NCBI RefSeq assembly: GCF_019320115.1
Contig: NC_089581.1
Coordinates: 15,057,925 to 15,121,924, forward strand
Direction of reading: 5' to 3'
Source: Miscanthus floridulus
Lineage: Eukaryota; Streptophyta; Magnoliopsida; Poales; Poaceae
DNA: 64,000 bases
Shown: positions 24,263 to 35,058 of the stretch, piece after piece
Layout of the letters: the number at the start of each line of letters is the position of its first letter
Position numbering within the stretch: position 1 is the stretch's first letter
Position numbers and translations under genes: made by a program
The notes under the pieces: generated by a model
The model's database searches: none
Told to the model about the DNA's origin: nothing
What the model saw: only the letters and a program-made list of their open reading frames with translations

Positions 24263-24595
24263 CTCAGAGCACATATCACAGAGATTCCAAAAGACGACAC
24301 ACCCGATAAAACAACTTCAGCAGAACTCGCCAAGCCCCAAGCGGTTAGCAAGGTGATAAAAGCCTTTCTCTCTCTTGGTCGGCTAGTGACATCACCAACT
24401 CGTCGTCGACGGTAGAGAGAGCAGGCTCTTCGGCGATTTGAGAAGAAAAGAGGAGCGAGACTACTGCGAGAGAGCGTGGGCGTGTGTGAGAGAGAGCGCG
24501 AGGAGCAGCTGGGACTTGGAGCCTGCGCCGGGGGCCACGGGTCACGGAATCCTACCACTACCAACCCTAGCCTCCGTTGATCGCCGTCTCAGGCC

Positions 24596-27500
24596 ATGGC
24601 AGGGCCGGCGCCGGATCGGGCCTCCCTGACTGTGGGGCCGGGCATGGACATGCCGATCATGCACGACAGCGACCGGTACGAGCTCGTGCGCGACATCGGC
24701 TCCGGCAACTTCGGCGTTGCCCGCCTCATGCGCGACCGCCGCACCAGCGAACTCGTCGCCGTCAAGTACATCGAGCGCGGCGAGAAGGTATCGTGCTGAT
24801 CCCCTTCTCCCTCCCCTGTGGATTCGATTCCGTGCTGGCTGTAGTTAATCAATAACCCATCGATTCCACCGCACGGCGTTTGCGTTCCGAGGGGGCTATT
24901 CGATTTGGGATGTGAATCCTTTGGGTCCTGCCGTGGGGGTAGGGTCGTAGGGACCGTATTTCAGCCCGAGGATGACATTTGTGTGCATTTAGGTTATTAT
25001 TTGTTGTTCGAGTGAATATCAGCTGTGGCCTTTTGCTGTTTGTTCCATCTGATACGCAGGATATGCTGAGTACGCACGAATTATAGTTTTGTTCCTGTGA
25101 AATTTTGTTTGGGTGTGCTGTATTTGGGGCTAAGCATTTGCCACCACAATCATTAAACAAGCAAGCTTATGCTGATTTGGGTCCAGTCTGGACTGAATAC
25201 AACAACAACAACAACAAAGCCTCTAAGTCCCAAACAAGTTGGGGTAGGCTAGAGTTGAAATCAGTGACGGACCTAGGTTTTTACCTCTGAGTATGCGCAG
25301 CAAAAAAATTTTCTTATGCAATTCGGTAAACCAAAAAAATTTCTTATGCAATTTTTTTTACATTAAAATTTTCTACCTATCTCTATGACTGGCGGACCCC
25401 AGGGTATGCGGTGGCCCACCGTGCATACCCTGCAGGTTCGTCCCTGGTTGAAATCCAGCAGAAGCAATCAAGGTTCAGGCACGTGAATAGCTGTTTTCCG
25501 AGCACTCCTATCTATGGCTAAGTCTTTGGGTATATTCCATCCTTTCAAGTCTCCTTTTATTGCCTCTACCCAAGTCAACTTCGGTCTTCCTCTGACTCTC
25601 TTGACGTTACTATCCTGGCTTAGGATTCCACTACGCACCGGTGCCTCTGGAGGTCTCTGTTGAACATGTCTAAACCATCTCAACCGGTGTTGGACAAGAT
25701 TTTCTTCAATTGGTGCTACCCCTAATCTATCACGTATATCATCGTTCCGAACTCGATCCCTTCTTGTATGACCGTAAATCCAACGCAACATACGCATTTC
25801 CGCGACATTTATCTGTTAAACATGTCGTCTTTTCGTATGCCAACATTCTGCACCATACAACATAACAAGTCTAATCGCCGTCCTATAATACTTGCCTTTT
25901 AGCTTGTGTGGTACCCTTTTGTCATATAGGACACCAGATGCTTGGCGCCACTTCATCCACCCTGCTTTGATTCTATGGCTAACATCTTCATCAATATCCC
26001 CGTCTCTCTGTAGCATTGATCCTAAATATCGAAAGATATCCTTCCTAGGCACTACTTGACCTTCCAAACTAATATCTTCCCCCCCCCTCGAGTAGTAGTG
26101 CCGAAGTCACATCTCGTAAACTCAGTTTTAGTTCTACTGAGTCTAAAACTTTTGGACTCTAAAGTCTCCCGCCATAACTCTAGTTTCTGATTCACTCATG
26201 TCCGACTTTCATCAACTAGCACTACATCGTCCGCGAAAAGCATACACCAAGGGATGTTCCTTTGTATGTCCCTTGTGACCTCATCCATCACTAAGGCAAA
26301 CAGATAAGGGCTCAAAGCTGACTCTTTATGTAGTTCTATCCTAATCGGGAAGTCATCCGTGTCTCCATCACTTGTTCGAACACTAGTCACAACATTGTTG
26401 TACATGTCCTTAATGAGCCCGACATACTTCGTTGGGACTTTATGTTTGTTCAAAGCCCACCACATAACATTCCTTGGTATTTTATCATAAGCCTTCTCCA
26501 AGTCAATAAAAACCATGTGTAGGTCCTTCTTCTTCTTCCTATACCGCTCCATAACTTGTCTTATTAAGAAAATGACATCCATGGTTGACCTTCCGGGCAT
26601 GAAACCAAATTGGTTCATAGAGACCCGCGTTATTGCTCTCAAGCGATGCTTGATAACTCTCTCCCACAGCTTCATAGTATGGCTCATCAACTTAATTCCC
26701 CGATAATTAGTACAACTTTGAATATCCCTTTTATTCTTGTAGATCGGTACCAATATACTTCTCCGCCACTCGTTAGGCATCTTATTCGATCGAAAAATAT
26801 GGTTGAACAGCTTGGTTAGTCATACTATAGCTATGTCTCCGAGGCATCTCCACATCTCGATTGGGATACCATCCGGTCCCATCGTCTTACCTCTTTTCAT
26901 CCTTTTCAACGTCTCTCTGACCTCAGATTCTTGGATTCTCCGCACAAAGCGCCTATTGGTGTCATCAAAAAAGTCATCCAACTGAAAGGTTGTGTCCGTA
27001 TTATCATAATTGAACAATTTGTCAAAATACTCTTGCCACCTGTGTCGGATTTCATCCTCCTTCACCAAGAGATGCTCCCTTTCATTCTTAATGCACTTAA
27101 CTTGGTTGAAGTCCCTTGTCTTTCTCTCATGAACCCTAGCCGTCCTATAAATGTCCTTCTCTCATTCCTTCATACTCAAATGTTGGTAAAGATCCTCGTA
27201 CGCTCTACCCTTTGCCACACTTACAGCTCGCTTTGCAGTCTTCTTTGCCACCTTGTACTTCTCTATGTTGTCCACACTCCTGTCATAGTACAAGCGTCTA
27301 TAACATTCTTTCTTCTCCTTAATAGCCCTTTGGACTTCCTCGTTCCACCACCAAGTATCTTTAGCCTCGCCTTCACTTCCTTTCGTTACTCCACACACCT
27401 CTGAGGCCACCTTCCGAATGTTAGTTGCCATCTTCTCCCACATGTTGTTTATGTCCTCTTCTTCCTTCTAAGTACCCTCTTTGATAACCCTTTCCCTGAA

Positions 27501-30500
27501 TACCTCTGACGTCTCCCCTTTCAGTTTCCACCACTTTGTTCTTTCAATCTTAGCTTGTTTTTCTCTACGGGCACGCACCTGAAAATGAAAGTCTGCCACC
27601 AAAAGCTTATGTTGAGAAACAACACACTCCCCTGGTATCACCTTGCAACCCAAGCATGCTCGTTTGTCCTTTCTTCTTGCGAGGACAAAGTCAATCTGGC
27701 TAGAGTGTTGTCCGCTACTGAAGGTCACTAGATGAGATTCTCTCTTTCTAAAGAAAGTGTTGGCTATCATCAGTTCAAAAGCTACCACGAAGTCTAGAAC
27801 TTCCTCCCCCTCCTGATTCCTACTACCATACCCAAAACCTTCATGAACTGTCTCGAAACCTACGCTTGTAGTACCTACAGGCCCATTAAGATCTTCTCGT
27901 ATAAAAAGCTTCTCACTACTAGGTACAGGTCTAATCAGGCCATCTAAGTCTTCCCAGAACTGTCTCTTAGCACTCTCGTCGAGGCCTACTTGGGGGGCAT
28001 ACACACTAATTACGTTCAAGACCATATCACCAACGACGCTTGACTAAGATAATCCTATCTTCTTGCCTTCTCACTCCCACCATACCATTTTTGAGGCTCT
28101 TATCAATCAAAACTCCTACTCCATTTCTATTCGTGACTGTCCCTGTGTACCAAAGCTTGAAACCTGTATTGTCCACCTCCTTCGTCTTCTGACCCTTCCA
28201 TTTAGTCTCTTGAACGCATAATATATTTACACGCCTCCTAGTCGCGGTATCAACTAATTCTCTTAACTTACCTATAAGCGACCCTACATTCCAACTACCT
28301 AAACGGATCCTAGTTGGTTCGACTAGCTTTCTTACCCTTCGCACCCGTCGACTCAGATGTGAAGATCCTTGCTCATTTTTTACTACACCCGTCGCACCAG
28401 TCTGGACTGAATCGAAATAATAATTTAATCACCCTGTTTGCTCAAGCGAACATCATAATTTTGATATGCCGCTGGATGCTGGAAGGTGGTTGTGACTTGT
28501 GAGCTTGGAGTTACCAGTGAACAGCATCAAATAAACAATATCTAGATTGCTTGATTCTTTATCGAGTTTATCAAGAGATGTGGCCATGGCTGCTACCTAT
28601 TTGTTTTTTATTTTCTTGAAAATAATATTTCGCCCATGTGACCTGTGCCACCCTGGGGATCGAACGCAGGTCACAAGCGCCACACTCACATGCTGCCACC
28701 ACTACGATCTCACATGTTATTTGGTCTCAATATATATATAGTTGGATTTATTTTATGCAGATTTAGTAAAAATATGTTCTGTAGGATTAGAAATATTGAG
28801 TTATTTAATCCTGGAATATGTTTCCCTGTTTTGCATTGCATATAAAAGAAAAAAATTTCCTTATTTTGAAGTATCTCCTAGGCTCCTAATGTCCGACCCA
28901 TTTTGTTTCAATCCAAACATAGCAGCAAATATTGATTACTAATAACACAGGTAGCTGACTTATTGGGACTATGCTTCTGTGCCAGCTGATTTTAGCCTAG
29001 ACTTCACTCTTACTGCTTGGTGTTAGCCATCAGGCAGGGCTGTCCATAAAATATATGGGCCCTGTGCACTTCTTATTTAGGCCCCAAATATAAATACTAA
29101 ATAAATAAATAGCAACAACATCAATAATTATTCATTGTATTACTACTTCGTATGACCTATTGATAGCCCCTTTCTACAATCAAATCGGCATCCATATTCT
29201 TTTTTCTTTATTTCTACGCTTTTCATAGGCATAGTCATGTTTTCAAATCCAACTTTTAGAAAAAAAAAACTTTTGGTGCAACAGAAAAGAACAAAATTAA
29301 CACGGTTAGAAATTCAGGAAGAACAGTTCTAGGCAGGGGCGGATCTGCAGGGGGGGCTGCAGCCCCCCTCGTGGGCCAAGATTCTCATGAACAGATCTTC
29401 CAATCCAGTCCAATAGCCCCTTTCACAGCCTAGGTGTGCTCGGTGCTCCTGCTGCCCCCTTGGTCTGTACGTTTCTTAATTTCAATTAATGGCCTTTTGC
29501 CAGATGAGATTATTCTAGTTTCATTATTCCAGCTCATTACTTAGTTTCTTTGTTGCAAACATCTCCCCTGTCTATATAAAAAAAAAATCATCTCCCCTGT
29601 CAGATTGCTTCAAAATGCTGAATATTATTACTTTGAAAGAATCGCATCGATTTTAGCCTTCTATTAGTGTATGACTAGTATGATTTATACTCTTCAATTA
29701 TTTAGCCCCCCTCTTGGTCCGTTTCTGGATCCGCCACTGGTTCTAGGCATATGCCGGTTGAAATAATATTGATCTGGTTAGTACTTAGTATTGTGGCTTC
29801 TATTTCTCTTGAGTCTTGATGCTCCGATCCAACAAGAAGTAGCTCCCATAGTCACAGTGCAAACATGTCTAGAATACAAATTGATCCCAATCAATCAATT
29901 GAAGCTGGACCTAGGTGAAAGAAAGCAAAATAGGATAGATAATAGAACTATGCCTATAAGCAAAGAGAGAAGGAAACCTGGGGGAGATTCATAGTGTAGT
30001 AGGATTTTTAGGCTGAAATCAGGATTAATTCATGCAAGAAAAAATAGATTCAGAGAATCAGTCCCCTTATGAAAGATAGTTTATGATTTGCATGTGGCAA
30101 GAGAAAAATACAAATATTTGCATATGGATAGTTAGTGCTACTCTTTTCTCTTGTATTATAGGCTAACATTACTAATGCTGATTAATATATAGACTAATCT
30201 TGAGGGGCCCTGTGCTAGCGCACAGGTTGCGCATGCGCCGGGATGGGCCTGCCATCAGGCATGAGCCATTGATCCTATATGTAAAAATCTGTCCATCCAT
30301 CTGGTTTCAACATTTGTGGATACTGCATCGAATTTTAATCGAGCTGCAGTAATGGTGTATGATTTGGCCCAAAAAATCTGTTATCTAATTGGTAATGATG
30401 CTCCATAACTCTATGCCACAACTAACTTCTACTACTTGATGCATAGGAGTGTATGTCTTATAAAAAGAAATTGAAACAGTATGTGTCTAGGACACAACAA

Positions 30501-33434
30501 AATATTGCATGAATTTCACAAAACCACATTATACTGGGAAAAGGTTTTGCAAGCCTTTTCTGTTCCCTTAGCTAATATTGAGGTAGTTGCATACTTGTGA
30601 TATTCTACAAGAGCTGACACGTTTGATAGCGTAGTGAGGTGGGGGCAAAGTGGAATCCTTTTGATACACATGTTTTATCCATGTGTATTTCTAACTGGGG
30701 GTACCTGTGCATTGTTTTTAATACCATCGATTTACTGTTGTTGTGGCCATCCAGTCTGGTAGTTTTTGATAGAATAAATAATCATTAGTCAATAAAATTT
30801 TGAACTTCTGAAACCAAGGATAGCTGAACAGATTCTTGTTACATTCCTTTGATTTTGGCTTCCACCCCAGAGAGACCAACATCAATTCATACTAAAGGCC
30901 CAATATTATTTATGATCTCTATCAATAGTAAGACATTAGGTCTAATTTTATGGAATTTTCTCTCTCATTCATTTGGTGATTTGATTTACAATGTCCATGG
31001 TCCCTTAAATCTGTTTTCTTTTGTGCATTTTCTTTTTTCTACCATAAATGCTAGGTTCTCATTTCTTACTGCACTCAATTGTTTTATCTTGGTTTTCTTT
31101 AATATGTATTTCATTATCATGTGCAGATAGATGAGAATGTCCAGCGTGAGATAATTAACCATAGATCATTGAAACACCCTAACATTATTAGGTTTAAAGA
31201 GGTGAGTCTGGATTGTGATGCTGCTTCTCCCCCAGAATTCCATTGTTAAACATTTTTGAAATTTCTTTGTATGTCTAGGTTATTTTAACACCGACCCACC
31301 TTGCTATTGTCATGGAATATGCCTCTGCTGGTGAGCTTTTTGAGAGAATATGTAAGAACGTGCGATTCAGTGAAGATGAGGTTTGTGCTTGCCACTTAGT
31401 TCATCTTTCTTCTTGACACACCTCTTTCTTGATCCTACTAAGTGTTCATATATATCTTTCCAGGCTCGCTACTTCTTCCAGCAGCTCATTTCAGGAGTAA
31501 GCTACTGCCATTCAATGGTATTAGTTATTATATAATGGCATATCTTCCATCCTATTGTTACTGTTTACTCATGCCATGCATTGAGCTGAGCTGCCTATTT
31601 TTTATTCTTATTTTCAAGCAAGTATGCCACCGTGATCTGAAGCTGGAGAACACACTTCTAGATGGGAGTGATGCTCCTCGCTTGAAGATATGTGACTTCG
31701 GTTATTCCAAGGTTCTTACACATGCCAACTTCATCTTATTCTAGCTCATATTTATGTGTTACGTTCAAGCTTAGTTGCATGGATATGTCAGGTCACCCCT
31801 GTCGTATTGGATATGTATCCGATACGGATACACATGGGATACAGCATGGAGATGTCTCCATGGAGTATCGGGGAAAAACATAAATAAGAGCAATTCCGAT
31901 ACGTGAGCGAAGACGTATTGAGGGGTTTTGTGGATACGGTCCAGGCCAGTAGGCCTACTATAACCCTCGACTCACGCACTGATGCGCACCATGCAGCCAG
32001 GCACCCAGTGATGCAACACGCCCACTGCTGCCGCCGCCCGCCTGACTTCCTGCTCGTCCAGCTGTTCGCCTGGCCCCGCCACGAGATCCAGCACCGGTGG
32101 CATGCTTGAGCTGGCTGCGGCTGTGGCTGTGGTGATGCACACCACCTGCAAGGTGCACGCTGGAAATTTGTGGGCGGTGATAAATCAGCACACGGCACTG
32201 CGACAAGCTTCACCACACACCAGTGATAAATCAGCACCAAGCTGGTGATGAGTTAGCGGTGATTTCTTCCATGTTTCATCTTCTCTCCTGTAGCCTCTTT
32301 CCTGCCCTGTTCCCCATGTCAAATTAATCTAGACTCTTTGCTTAAAGCGGTGTCAAATTATTCTGAACTGGAACTGGAACTGGAAGGGGAAAGGAATTGT
32401 TTCAGTGATTTACTCATCTCCTCCAAGCCTGAATCCTCGCCCTCAAGTACAAAGTGATGTGCTTAGTTGAATCCTCCCTCTGTTTAACTAGTTCTACTTC
32501 TGCACTAGGCGCTTATGTTCTCATTTGGATTTTGCAAGTTTGGACTTTGAGAATTGGATGGAGATGCTGGGCAGGCTTGGCTGTTGGAGTGTTGGCTAAA
32601 TGGAAGTATGAAAAAGATGAGCAGAACAGCACAATTGCAAAAATGCAAGGCAATTTAAAGTTCCTGCTAGTCTGTTACGGCTTTTAGAATTTTAATATGC
32701 CTTATTATTTATTTATTAAAAATACTAAAAATGTATCCGTGTATCGTTTTTAAGAAAAATGATGTATTTGTGTATCTGCCTGATACTGGTATGTGTATTG
32801 CCTGTGCTGCATAGCGTTCTAGTACATGTTTGTGTGGGTGTGTGGCTAGCAATCATTGAGGTTCCGTTGTTCTATGGCTTAATGTTTACACGATGGCAGT
32901 AGAATGATGAATATGATCATAGGGTTGTCAGATTCCTTTTAACGGACAATACCATGCATTCTTTATTCTCTGCAGTCATCTGTTCTTCATTCCCAGCCGA
33001 AGTCCACCGTTGGAACACCTGCTTATATTGCACCTGAAGTTCTGTTGAAAAAAGAATACGATGGCAAGGTACTTGTGCTATCACTTTCCTTATTTCTCTT
33101 GAGAAATGTGTCTCTGAGAGTTGCGTATACCTCTGCATCAGTGCACTGTAGTTCCATAAACATGTGTCACAGAAAACTTTCACTTATGATTTCTCTTTTA
33201 GTGGTAACTGTCTGGTTACCTCCTATATGAGGAAAGCTTCTCCTCACTGATGATTTGTTTATGACAAACAGATTGCTGATGTTTGGTCATGTGGTGTAAC
33301 CCTCTATGTAATGGTTGTTGGTGCATATCCTTTTGAAGACCCAGAAGAGCCTAAGAACTTCCGCAAGACAATTCAGGTTATCTTTTTTTTTCCCATTCAT
33401 GGATACAAGTTGAATGCACACGAGTGCACGCGCT

Positions 33435-33493
<59 letters not shown>

Positions 33494-34146
33494 TAGAGTG
33501 TGTGTGTGTCCTAGCACACAGCTAAACTCTAAACTAGATCGGCTACTTCTGAGTCTCTGCATGTTTCACTTAATGCATTCTCCTGTTTTAGCTAACGACT
33601 AAACTAATGGTAGTGTCATCTTGTTACAGCGCATCTTGAACGTTCAGTATGCAATTCCAGACAACGTGAACATATCTCCAGAGTGCAGGCATCTAATTTC
33701 GAGGATTTTTGTTGGAGATCCTGCTATGGTAAGTCCTTGTGTGTTGTAGTTGTAATCTTGCTTTGTTCCTGATACAGTAGGTTCAGAAGATATGCTGCTT
33801 CGAGTTTAGTCATATTTATCTGATTTTGTTGTCTTTATGTGTTATATAAAATATCCAGCGAATAACAATCCCTGAAATCCGGAATCATAGTTGGTTCCTG
33901 AAGAACCTTCCTGCTGATCTGATGGATGATGATAGCATGAGCAACCAATATGAGGAGCCTGATCAGCCAATGCAGACCATGGATCAGATCATGCAGATTT
34001 TGACAGAGGCCACCATACCGCCTGCCTGTTCTCGCAGTATAAATGTCCTAGCTGATGGATTGGACATGGACGATGACATGGATGACCTTGACTCCGACTC
34101 AGATCTTGATGTTGACAGCAGCGGTGAGATTGTGTACGCAATGTAA
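24596..34146 (+). CDS. SAPK8: SnRK2 serine/threonine kinase, SAPK8-like (subclass III, ABA signalling)
   Basis: Nine exons: 24596-24787, 31127-31201, 31279-31380, 31464-31517, 31619-31711, 32976-33068, 33272-33376, 33630-33728 and 33859-34146. All are multiples of three, giving 366 residues. Residues 35-42 form the glycine loop (GSGNFGVA), Lys57 the ATP-binding lysine, 145-147 HRD, 167-169 DFG, and 191-193 APE. The activation loop [16 protein letters not shown] contains the phosphorylated serine region of OST1-type kinases. The C-terminus has the SnRK2 box and an Asp-rich ABA box ([16 protein letters not shown]) ending SSGEIVYAM, which PP2C phosphatases and ABA receptors act on in this subclass. 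Sequence details ([33 protein letters not shown]) match rice SAPK8 better than SAPK9/10 from memory. Ala106 replaces the usual Gly in YASGGELFERI and a Ser replaces Pro in NHPWFLKN; neither removes a catalytic residue. Intron 1 is 6.3 kb and transposon-filled. Confidence 0.95.
25262..25446. mobile_element. hAT-type MITE nested in the RTE element
   Basis: It starts CAGTGACGGACCTAGG and ends CAGGTTCGTCCCTG. A perfect 8-bp duplication GTTGAAAT lies at 25254-25261 and 25447-25454. It is 185 bp with inner GGTATGCGGTGGCCC and GTGCATACCC. It interrupts the 3' region of the RTE element and so inserted later. Confidence 0.88.
25468..27068 (-). pseudogene. RTE reverse transcriptase, broken
   Basis: Fragments at 27068-26820, 26780-26196, 26067-25816 and 25797-25468. 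Visible motifs include [73 protein letters not shown] and the catalytic FADD ([13 protein letters not shown]). Thumb and C-terminal parts follow ([39 protein letters not shown]). Frame breaks lie near 26800, 26190-26070 and 25800. Confidence 0.9.
27162..28344 (-). pseudogene. RTE endonuclease (APE-type) region and linker, broken
   Basis: Fragments at 28344-28027, 28025-27468 and 27443-27162 read in order. The first shows the apurinic-endonuclease motifs [20 protein letters not shown] and [11 protein letters not shown]. The second has [10 protein letters not shown] and [19 protein letters not shown], the catalytic C-terminal block of this fold. The third ([29 protein letters not shown]) is the linker before the reverse transcriptase. 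Stops and frame changes separate the pieces. Confidence 0.85.
28600..28715 (-). mobile_element. Possible tRNA-derived SINE
   Basis: On the minus strand a box A-like TAGTGGTGGCAG is followed about 35 bp later by a box B-like GTTCGATCC within ACCTGCGTTCGATCCCCAGG. This is the layout of an RNA polymerase III promoter as in plant SINEs. No tRNA cloverleaf is evident and ends and duplication were not found. Confidence 0.4.
29035..30251. mobile_element. hAT element, 1.2 kb, non-coding, with 8-bp duplication
   Basis: It starts CAGGGCTGTCC and ends GGATGGGCCTG (complement CAGGCCCATCC). A perfect 8-bp duplication CCATCAGG lies at 29027-29034 and 30252-30259. No transposase frame is present, so it is non-autonomous. 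It contains the younger MITE at 29334-29739. Confidence 0.85.
29334..29739. mobile_element. hAT-type MITE nested in the hAT element at 29035
   Basis: It starts CAGGGGCGGATCTGCAGGGGGGGC and ends GGATCCGCCACTG. A perfect 8-bp duplication GTTCTAGG lies at 29326-29333 and 29740-29747. The subterminal GGGGGGGCTGCAGCCCCCC matches the family at 13307. Confidence 0.87.
31712..32975 (+). other. Intron 5 of the SnRK2 gene with GTATCC-rich insert
   Basis: The donor is GTTCTT after TATTCCAAG; the acceptor is TGCAG at 32971-32975. About 31800-31905 is dense in GTATC/GATAC motifs (GTATCCGATACGGATAC), and similar motifs recur near 32735-32800. The block between looks inserted, but no terminal repeats or duplication were identified. 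Confidence 0.6.
33435..33490. repeat. (TG)n(AG)n compound microsatellite
   Basis: About 12 TG units run directly into about 16 AG units, in intron 7 of the SnRK2 gene, 58 bp past the donor. Likely length-polymorphic. Confidence 0.95.
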
Positions 34147-35058
34147 GTAACCATCTCACTAGTCAACCAAAGAACCAATCAGAATCAGGCATGGGATGCC
34201 CTGATGTTGTATACTCTGGCAAAGAGCTAGCATCATTTTGTGAAAAATCTCCTGTAGTTTTCTCAGTGAATCGCAACCTGTTCTGTGGAACACAGATAAA
34301 ACTAGCCTCCCCTTGCTTCCTGGTTACTGAGGTTTGGATACTCGCAGGCTTCGACTTGTGTGTTACTGTTAAATATGTACAAGAAACTTCTACTCATGTT
34401 GATCTGTGAATTTGGACTCGGGTAGTGGTTTTGCTCAGTGTTGGGTGTATTCCCGATTTCTGCATTTCAAACTGTGCGATCATTAGGTCTTGTATTTCTG
34501 CACTTTTCTGGGTTTCAAATTTTGTGTTTTCGGTGCAATTCACATTTCCGTGCGCAGGGGCACACGAAAATATTATGTGCTTGGGTAAGTCGTGTCACAC
34601 AAAAAAATGTGTATTACAGGCATTTTCACGTGTGTGTGTGTGTGTGTTAGAGGCACGGCACATTAACATACCTGATGAAATTGACAGTGGGATGGCAAAA
34701 AAAAAAAAAATCACCAGTTTTTTTTTAGAAGGAACCCTTTCACCAGTTTTTTTTTTAATACTGAGAAACACCCTTTCACCTTTACTTTCACCAGCTAGCA
34801 TGACTCGAGGCATGAACAACCCAACCAGCACCCCACATTTCTCAGCTTATTTCGAGCCCAAATGGATTACACACAACACGGGAAAGCTTGCGCTTTTATT
34901 TATATTTGGATCCACCACATACCACGGACCCACCAGCAGAACATATACTACTATAATAACACAATATACGTTGACAATTGTCGCACACAAAAAAAACACG
35001 TTGACGCCCCCCTTCTCGAGCCTCGCTCTCCCTCGCTGTCTCACTCTCAAGTCTCAAT
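34147..35058 (+). other. Predicted 3' UTR of SnRK2, then intergenic
   Basis: The sequence to about 34550 is plausible 3' UTR. The rest to 35058 holds a short (GT)n run near 34632 and A/T homopolymers. No gene was recognised. Confidence 0.45.

Larger units (their letters stand above)
25199..28396 (-). mobile_element. RTE-clade non-LTR retrotransposon with 16-bp target duplication
   Basis: Flanked by CCAGTCTGGACTGAAT at 25183-25198 and 28397-28412. Read on the minus strand it starts CGACGGGTGTAGT-like (about 28396), carries endonuclease then reverse transcriptase, and ends in a (TTG)n tail (25199-25216 on plus reads ACAACAACAACAACAA), typical of plant RTE elements. The 3' region contains a nested hAT MITE at 25262-25446. 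The frame is broken into at least seven pieces by stops and shifts, so it is non-autonomous. The exact duplication suggests it is not very old. Confidence 0.9.
24788..31126 (+). other. Intron 1 of the SnRK2 gene, 6.3 kb
   Basis: The donor is GTATCG after GGCGAGAAG and the acceptor is GTGCAG at 31121-31126. It contains an RTE retrotransposon (25199-28396), a hAT element (29035-30251), two nested hAT MITEs and a possible SINE. From 30252 to 31126 nothing further was recognised. Confidence 0.85.

Noticed and set aside
28600..28715. tRNA gene on the minus strand
   Set aside because: Box A- and box B-like words are present but no cloverleaf or anticodon arm could be drawn. Kept only as a possible SINE.
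33435..33490. CRISPR-like or regulatory repeat
   Set aside because: It is a simple TG/AG dinucleotide tract with no spacer structure.
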